A stretch of DNA of 44,868 nt, from NCBI GenBank assembly GCA_017651645.1, contig JAGCCO010000032.1:1-44868 (forward strand), given 5' to 3'. Made by a program: the position numbers and the translations under genes. Below the pieces are notes generated by a model. It was not told the DNA's origin. It saw only the letters and a list, made by a program, of their open reading frames with translations, and ran no database searches. Shown in pieces: positions 40,145-44,868 of this stretch (positions are counted from its first letter, which is position 1; every line of letters starts with the position of its first letter). The stretch comes from Bacteroidales bacterium (GTDB lineage Bacteria; Bacteroidota; Bacteroidia; Bacteroidales; F082).

Positions 40145-40525
40145 TTAACCTTGATGTCTTGTTATTCTGAATGTACAGCGGTCGCTTCCCCTGAGAATCG
40201 TATTCTCAATCCGAACATCGAATTGGCTGTCCGGTTCAAGTTGCGACAAGATATATAGAATGCTCTGTCGTGAGCACTCACATTGCTGTGGATGGTTTCT
40301 CAGCCCACATTTAACTTTAGGGCACGTACATTCCAAATAACTCAGTTCATATACCTTCCCTGGCTCAATCACCCTACCCGTATAGGACTTGCTGTTGTAC
40401 CCTTCCGTATAGATCCTGTCAAAATCACCATTATACTTGGCATATATTTGCTTATGTACCTTGAGAACATGATCTTTTACACATTCGATGGCTTCTTCTC
40501 TATAGCATGCAATCATTTTATTCAT
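40145..40525 (-). CDS. small Cys-rich protein of unknown family
   Basis: 126 residues from the ATG at 40525. Eight cysteines, six of them in 66-117: CTCPKVKCG, CECSRQS and SDRCTFRI. The spacing C-x-C-x4-C...H...C-x-C suggests a metal or Fe-S site. The end GSDRCTFRITR recalls the G-x-x-x-C-x-F-x-I finish of V4R and amino-thiazoline hydrolase-like domains, a weak resemblance only. Its ATG overlaps the CAT-like gene stop by four bases, so it is coupled to that enzyme. Function unknown. Confidence 0.7.
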   Translation of the reverse strand: MNKMIACYREEAIECVKDHVLKVHKQIYAKYNGDFDRIYTEGYNSKSYTGRVIEPGKVYELSYLECTCPKVKCGLRNHPQQCECSRQSILYILSQLEPDSQFDVRIENTILRGSDRCTFRITRHQG

Positions 40526-41139
40526 ATAGTGTTTATTGTCTTTTGCAGTTCTTCTAAGAATCGGGCGGCGTGTCCACCATCCATCTGCACATGGTGAAAC
40601 TGAAATGATATAGGCAAGGTCGTTTTCAGCCAGCCTTTGCGGTAGCGACCCCACATCACCATCGGATTGCAGAATTGGTCGGTGTATTGGTTGGCAATCG
40701 AGTCAAGCTCCGTCGTAACCATCGCCGATGTGCCAATCACCATTGCATCATCTACGAAGGAACTCTGGCAGGATGTGCGGGTCGCCTGTGTCAGGGTCAT
40801 GTAGTCAGAACAAAACTGCTCCAAATCGTCTGTATACGAGATATCGCATGAGTTGATGCCGCCATCCTTATTGTTTACTATCACGTTGATGGCCAAACGA
40901 TCGTACTTGAACAATCTCCCATGCTCGGGAAGCAAGTAGAATTCCTCCATCTGGCTTGCTGTCTTTCCGATGCACCAGCACAAAATCGCATTGAATTTCA
41001 ACCCCTTTCGTCGGCTTGCATGATAAAGCCGCGTTACGTCGAAGGTCTTAGTGAGGGTCACCATTGGCATGGGCGACTTCATCCATAGTTCGAATGCCTG
41101 AGCCCGTTTTGTCTCCTGTGGGTTGATTTCTTGTTTCAT
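40522..41139 (-). CDS. chloramphenicol acetyltransferase-like protein (type A CAT fold)
   Basis: 205 residues from the ATG at 41139, near the 213-219 of classical CAT. The active-site motif H-H-x3-D-G is complete: His183 and Asp187 in QFHHVQMDGGH. MVTLTKTFDVTRLYHASRRKGLKF and NAILCWCIGKTAS are typical CAT N-terminal segments. The motifs predict an acetyl-CoA-dependent O-acetyltransferase; chloramphenicol as substrate is not shown, and many gut homologues are not resistance determinants. It lies 20 bases after the erythromycin-esterase-like gene and is coupled to the Cys-rich gene. Confidence 0.88.
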   Translation of the reverse strand: MKQEINPQETKRAQAFELWMKSPMPMVTLTKTFDVTRLYHASRRKGLKFNAILCWCIGKTASQMEEFYLLPEHGRLFKYDRLAINVIVNNKDGGINSCDISYTDDLEQFCSDYMTLTQATRTSCQSSFVDDAMVIGTSAMVTTELDSIANQYTDQFCNPMVMWGRYRKGWLKTTLPISFQFHHVQMDGGHAARFLEELQKTINTI

Positions 41140-41159
41140 TTTAGATATGCTGTTTACTC

Positions 41160-42449
41160 TTAATATGCTTTGTGTACCTCTATCGGCTGAGCTTTTGAAA
41201 CGAATATCATCCCGTCGTAAAGCTCCGTAGGCGAATCCCAAACGCGGTAAGCCATCGGCATGATGGCCATGAGCGGGGAGTAACCTTCGCCCACAGAACC
41301 CATCCAGATGTAGCCCGTGACATTTTGTTTGAGTGGGGAATCGTTTGGAATTCTCGAGAAATCGAGCCAGCTCATCCCGTAACCGCATTTTTTTGAGGCC
41401 TTGGCCAACGGATTGTAGGAATAAAAGGTATGATTGCTTCTGTCAGTATGACTTTCGCCTTTGGGCAAACTCACTCGTGCTTTGAAGAAATCGGTGCCGA
41501 TGGCAAAGTAGCCCTCGCCAAGTTCGTTGGCAAGCAGGTTTCCCATGGCTTTCCCAGAGGTCCCATATTCGTGACGTTTCTGGATATGGCCATTGTGGGC
41601 AGAAACGAAAATGCGATGATTGCCACGCACCGCTTCCTGGTCAAGAATCCAATACACATTGTCGGCCATGAACCTGTCGCGCAGCACAATCCCATCAGCC
41701 ATGGAATCCATCACCTTACCGATTTCATGGTTTTGGAGCAGGATGTCGGCAAAATGCACGGCCTGAACGGCTTGGGGGGCTTCGCATTGCTGCAATTCAT
41801 GTTTTACATCCTCAATGACTTTTGTCCACTGCTCAGAATTGTATGTTTCGGAAAAACACCCCTTTTCATCGTCCCAGATTTGCTCCAATTCAGAAACGGA
41901 CACGCCAAGTTCTTTTGCGACTTCAAGCAAAAAATGGCAGTTCTTTTCATAGCGCTGCATATCAAAGCCGTAGAAGCAAAGCTGGTCGTCCGCGCTTGCC
42001 ATTATGTTGTACTCGCGCATCCATGAAATCAGTTGTTCCATTTGTTCAGTCTGGTAGATGGGGAAACCGATGGCCGCCGCCGCTTCCTGTGCCGTTCCAC
42101 TTCCACCATGGATATACCGGTTCACTGCCTCGCAACCGCCGTAGTCGCCTTCAAGGGCAAAGGCACGCACCCCGTATTTTTCGACCATCACCTTGAAAAC
42201 CTCCAATTTGAGTTGCTGAAACTCGACGTTGCCGTGTGTGGCCTCTCCCAACCCAATGACACGTGCCTGTGCAGGGACGGATATGTCCGAAATCTTTCCG
42301 GCATATTTCGCAAACTCTTCGGTGTCGACGCATTTCCCTGTACCGAAACCTCCGAAATGCGAGAAAATACATGCCATCACAAGCACCACTACAAACAGCG
42401 CAAGCAATATCCAGAGCACGATGTGTTTTTTTGTTTTCTTGTCTTTCAT
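41160..42449 (-). CDS. erythromycin esterase family protein
   Basis: 429 residues with an N-terminal membrane anchor (about 9-27), so the domain probably faces the periplasm. The family motif RVIGLGEATHGNVEF (64-78) places Glu69 and His72 as in EreA/EreB; FALEGDYGGCEAVNRY, DMQRY and VSAHNGHIQK provide the remaining conserved Glu and His blocks. EreA-type enzymes open macrolide rings, but most family members have unknown substrates, and the membrane anchor differs from cytosolic EreA. It starts three bases after the CPBP gene. Confidence 0.9.
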   Translation of the reverse strand: MKDKKTKKHIVLWILLALFVVVLVMACIFSHFGGFGTGKCVDTEEFAKYAGKISDISVPAQARVIGLGEATHGNVEFQQLKLEVFKVMVEKYGVRAFALEGDYGGCEAVNRYIHGGSGTAQEAAAAIGFPIYQTEQMEQLISWMREYNIMASADDQLCFYGFDMQRYEKNCHFLLEVAKELGVSVSELEQIWDDEKGCFSETYNSEQWTKVIEDVKHELQQCEAPQAVQAVHFADILLQNHEIGKVMDSMADGIVLRDRFMADNVYWILDQEAVRGNHRIFVSAHNGHIQKRHEYGTSGKAMGNLLANELGEGYFAIGTDFFKARVSLPKGESHTDRSNHTFYSYNPLAKASKKCGYGMSWLDFSRIPNDSPLKQNVTGYIWMGSVGEGYSPLMAIMPMAYRVWDSPTELYDGMIFVSKAQPIEVHKAY

Positions 42450-42452
42450 GGT

Positions 42453-43208
42453 TTATATTCCTATTGTATTGGAATCGTCCGCAAAAGTACACTTTTTCCA
42501 AAACCACCAGAGACCAAAGGCCAGCAGAAGGAGGCTGACGACAAGGATGATTATAAAGACTATGTTGTTCCATCCCGTTGAATCGATGGCAGTAAGCGAA
42601 TTATTGGCAATGTGGACGATGATTCCTGGAATGATGCTGCCCGTGCGCCAATAAAGCCAACCGACGATGATTCCGAACACAATACTGCCAAAGAACGCCA
42701 GCGGGAATTTGTGAAGCAATCCGAAAGCAATAGCGGAAATCAGAATGGCCAGCCAAGGTCGGCATCGGGTCTTAAGCAGTCCACCAAGAAGAATGCCTCG
42801 AAAACCAATCTCTTCGGCTATCGGACCGAAAATGCAACCATAGAGGATTCCACTAATTCCGGAAATCATTGGTTGGTCTTCAGCCATCTTCTCTAGTTCT
42901 TCAGGGAAAAAGAGTTGGCAAACCGACTCTTCAACAAACAAATAAGCCGCAGCAATCAAGACAGACATACCGACCGATGGCCAAATCATACGCCGCACAA
43001 TACGGCCAAACGACAGCTTAACATAGCGTTTGCTGAAAAACACAACAACAATGAGAAAGTTGCTCGCCAGCATCGACCAACTCAAAATGCCATGATCTGT
43101 ATGTTTTGAAATGATAAGGCTTATCACAATGCCAACAATTGACGGCACCAAAAACAAAAGCCACCACAGCAGGAACAGCTTTACCGTTCTTCCTATTCCC
43201 TCGCTCAT
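42453..43208 (-). CDS. CPBP family intramembrane metalloprotease
   Basis: 251 residues, seven or eight hydrophobic segments. The signature glutamates and arginine are in AEEIGFRG (131-138); His166 in FGLLHK and His199 in IVHIANN complete the zinc-ligand set of the Abi/CAAX protease family. Such enzymes cleave within membranes, for example in peptide processing or bacteriocin immunity; the substrate here is unknown. ATG chosen at 43208 because the longer readings overlap the upstream gene. Three-base and four-base spacing to its neighbours. Confidence 0.9.
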   Translation of the reverse strand: MSEGIGRTVKLFLLWWLLFLVPSIVGIVISLIISKHTDHGILSWSMLASNFLIVVVFFSKRYVKLSFGRIVRRMIWPSVGMSVLIAAAYLFVEESVCQLFFPEELEKMAEDQPMISGISGILYGCIFGPIAEEIGFRGILLGGLLKTRCRPWLAILISAIAFGLLHKFPLAFFGSIVFGIIVGWLYWRTGSIIPGIIVHIANNSLTAIDSTGWNNIVFIIILVVSLLLLAFGLWWFWKKCTFADDSNTIGI

Positions 43209-43212
43209 ATTC

Positions 43213-44226
43213 CTATTGTTTTGATTGAAACATTCTCTTAACATAAACCCTTGATGGCTCGCCATCCATGTCATTCATGGTCGTCAGGAACTCACATCCA
43301 TATTTTTCGTACAATCCAACGTGGTTCGTCGAAATATACACTTGAGGCACTTGCTCTTCCATGGCAAGACGCTCGATTTCCTCAAATAGCAACCCCACAT
43401 AGCGATATCCTCGATGCTCTGGGAAGGTATAGACAAACCCCATCCAAGGTGAAAGTTCCGTCGGCTGGATGTCGTCTTTTTTGGCATAGGTGCAATACGA
43501 AATCAATGCATCACCATCGGTAAGCAACAGGACTTTGGAGCCCTCCCCTACTGCCTCAAAAAACCTGCCCGTGCTTAACAACTCATACAGAAAAGCACCT
43601 GATTTCCAATCGCTTCGCTTGATTTCCTCAAGCCAATGCTCCTGACTATCACTTTCAAAGAAACTGATAACCTTTATTTCGTTCCTTTGTATGAATCTCA
43701 ATTCCTTGACTGTAAGTATGTTGATTGTCTGCTGATAATCCGAATCAATCATTACCACCTGCTCACCGTATTTCCGACAACCTTCAATATAGGCATGATT
43801 GTCTTCCTTAAGACCTTGAATCGTACAGTCTGCATCATCCAACCTGGCCTCAATATCTGAACTATGCGCCTTTATTTCCGCAAAGTGAGCGTCAATATAA
43901 GCGTCTGTCATGGCAAGACAAACAAACCGAATGGATGGCAAATACTGTTCATCAAAATCTTTTCTCCAATCAAAGGGAATATAGCAACCTTCAACGATAA
44001 GGTTCTGTTTGTTTTCGATTGCTGTCTTTAATATTTCCCGAACAATCGGCCACAAGTAGTCCGTAAGCGCCTCATCATCTTCAGGCGTCAGTTCGGTCTG
44101 GCCGCTACGGATCAATCCCATCTTTAGATGATCGATGGATAAGTACGGGATATTGTACTCTTCCAGCATTCGCTGTGCCAGAAGCGTTTTCCCTGTATGA
44201 GATGCGCCTGTAATCAGAACAATCAT
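43213..44226 (-). CDS. P-loop kinase/GNAT acetyltransferase fusion protein
   Basis: 337 residues with two catalytic modules. Residues 1-175: P-loop NTPase of the small-kinase type, Walker A GASHTGKT (7-14), YLSIDHLKMGLI and NLIVEGCYIPFDW with the acidic and Glu-Gly segments of AAA_33/zeta-like kinases. Residues 185-337: GNAT fold with motif A FPEHRGYRYVGLL (268-280) and NHVGLYEKYGCEF. No frameshift or linker scar is seen. Such a kinase-plus-acetyltransferase pairing recalls two-step modification of small molecules, but no substrate is shown. Overlaps the upstream XAT gene by four bases. Confidence 0.87.
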   Translation of the reverse strand: MIVLITGASHTGKTLLAQRMLEEYNIPYLSIDHLKMGLIRSGQTELTPEDDEALTDYLWPIVREILKTAIENKQNLIVEGCYIPFDWRKDFDEQYLPSIRFVCLAMTDAYIDAHFAEIKAHSSDIEARLDDADCTIQGLKEDNHAYIEGCRKYGEQVVMIDSDYQQTINILTVKELRFIQRNEIKVISFFESDSQEHWLEEIKRSDWKSGAFLYELLSTGRFFEAVGEGSKVLLLTDGDALISYCTYAKKDDIQPTELSPWMGFVYTFPEHRGYRYVGLLFEEIERLAMEEQVPQVYISTNHVGLYEKYGCEFLTTMNDMDGEPSRVYVKRMFQSKQ

Positions 44227-44868
44227 AGCCTTGCCTTTATCTCCTTTCTAACCTTTTCCAAATCGCCACAAGAGAGTATGGGCATGAGGTTTTCAATCTC
44301 CTCAATGGGTTTATCCCACCACTTGAACTTGAGCAACAATTCGATCAGTTCATCGTCAAAGCGTTTCTTAACGACATGGCAGGGATTACCGACTGCAATA
44401 GCGTATGGGGGAATATCCGATGCCACAACTGAATTGGCTCCTATGATGGCTCCGTCGCCAATATGAACACCTGGCATAATGGTTACATGCTGACCAATCC
44501 ACACGTCGTTACCAACGATGGTGTCACCTTTGAGTGGTAATTCGTTTTTTACTGGCGCAATGGCACTTCCCCAATCTCCACCCATGACGTAAAACGGATA
44601 AGTCGTTACGCAATCCATTCTGTGATTGGCACCGTTCATCACAAACTCCACTCCTTTGGCGATGGCACAAAACTTTCCGATAATCAGTTTGTCGCCGATG
44701 AAATTGTAGAAATGGGTGACATGCTTCTCAAACTGGTCGGCACCATCCACGTCATCGTAATAAGTATAGTCGCCGACGATAATGTTCGGATTTTTAACCA
44801 CATTCTTGATATAGCACAGGCTCGTAATCTTCGGATTCGGGAAAGCCTCGTTTGGATTGGGTCTAGTC
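44223..44868 (-). CDS. Vat/CatB-type xenobiotic acetyltransferase (5' end cut by window end)
   Basis: At least 214 residues; the reading frame is open to the window edge, upstream of a GTG at 44801, and the extra part (NPKITSLCYIKNVVKNPNI) belongs to the family, so the true start lies just outside. Left-handed beta-helix hexapeptide repeats (KLIIGKFCAIAKGVEF, GDTIVGNDVWIGQ, TIMPGVHIGDGAIIGANSV) and the motif MNGANHRMD with the catalytic His identify a xenobiotic acetyltransferase. Vat enzymes acetylate streptogramin A and CatB chloramphenicol. It overlaps the kinase/GNAT gene by four bases and is the first visible gene of the cluster. Confidence 0.9.
   Translation of the reverse strand, partial: TRPNPNEAFPNPKITSLCYIKNVVKNPNIIVGDYTYYDDVDGADQFEKHVTHFYNFIGDKLIIGKFCAIAKGVEFVMNGANHRMDCVTTYPFYVMGGDWGSAIAPVKNELPLKGDTIVGNDVWIGQHVTIMPGVHIGDGAIIGANSVVASDIPPYAIAVGNPCHVVKKRFDDELIELLLKFKWWDKPIEEIENLMPILSCGDLEKVRKEIKARL

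Noticed and set aside
42453..43220. Shared ACAATAGGAATAT sequence before two ATGs in the resistance-like cluster
   Set aside because: It is 13 bases long and lies at the ends of coding or ribosome-binding regions; two copies in AT-rich spacers do not support a regulatory element on their own.
44223..44801. GTG at 44801 as the true start of the xenobiotic acetyltransferase
   Set aside because: The frame stays open to the window edge, and the upstream residues match the family N-terminus, so the gene is treated as cut by the window end.
39401..44868. Integrated mobile element carrying the resistance-like genes
   Set aside because: No integrase, transposase, relaxase, tRNA-derived attachment site or flanking direct repeats were seen; the right edge is outside the window, so it stays open rather than claimed.

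Overview
The window looks like chromosomal DNA of a T9SS-positive member of the Bacteroidales, probably an uncultured gut or rumen lineage; the species cannot be set from sequence alone. Reasons: many promoters carry the Bacteroidetes -7 element TAnnTTTG; three proteins end in type IX secretion sorting domains; lineage-restricted families occur (DUF4294, DUF2851, DUF6249, the prokaryotic CCDC81-type HU plus SPOR protein, a GldA-type ATPase); and the order ruvX-def-TPR lipoprotein and the pair tgt-lptF fit this group. Both strands are densely coded, no stretch over 300 bases lacks a gene or RNA, and no insertion sequence, integrase or CRISPR array was seen.

Layout. 1-3.5 kb: 5' end of rplM with its promoter and leader, gldA-like ABC ATPase, metK, a TPR-like lipoprotein. 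3.5-4.8 kb: def, ruvX, tRNA-His. 4.9-9.7 kb: an OppC-type permease, then tRNA-Leu-tig-clpP-clpX, a protein quality-control run. 9.8-14.8 kb: a DUF4294 protein, a polyprenyl-phosphate sugar transferase with a lipoprotein and a Gfo/Idh/MocA oxidoreductase, and pcm. 14.9-17.4 kb: a large BspA-type leucine-rich-repeat T9SS cargo. 17.5-24.4 kb: a minus-strand housekeeping run, tgt-lptF and dnk-kdsB-HU/SPOR-trmB-HerA-like ATPase, which mixes envelope biogenesis with tRNA and nucleotide metabolism. 24.5-26.4 kb: a GT2 glycosyltransferase facing a radical SAM protein. 26.5-29 kb: a small coiled-coil protein, zapA, a 6S-like RNA and rny. 29.1-34.5 kb: a translationally coupled plus-strand set of 5'-nucleotidase lipoprotein, DUF2851 protein and T9SS-secreted subtilisin. 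34.5-39.3 kb: a GNAT enzyme, sstT, a T9SS-tagged SGNH hydrolase, a CDP-alcohol phosphatidyltransferase and an ECF sigma operon. 39.4-44.9 kb: a tightly packed seven-gene minus-strand cluster of acetyltransferase- and resistance-like enzymes that runs off the window.

Most notable points. (i) The seven-gene cluster of a xenobiotic acetyltransferase, a P-loop kinase/GNAT fusion, a CPBP protease, an erythromycin-esterase-like protein, a CAT-like protein, a Cys-rich small protein and a zinc-ribbon flavin-fold protein, joined by 4-base overlaps or gaps of 20 bases or less. (ii) Long palindromes built from seven-base words, placed directly after stop codons at four loci. (iii) A perfect 20-base palindrome inside the sorting domain of the subtilisin gene, related to an intergenic hairpin elsewhere in the window. 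(iv) A promoter whose -33 box lies in the loop of the upstream gene's terminator. (v) A tRNA-Leu-tig transcript and a 6S-like RNA between zapA and rny.
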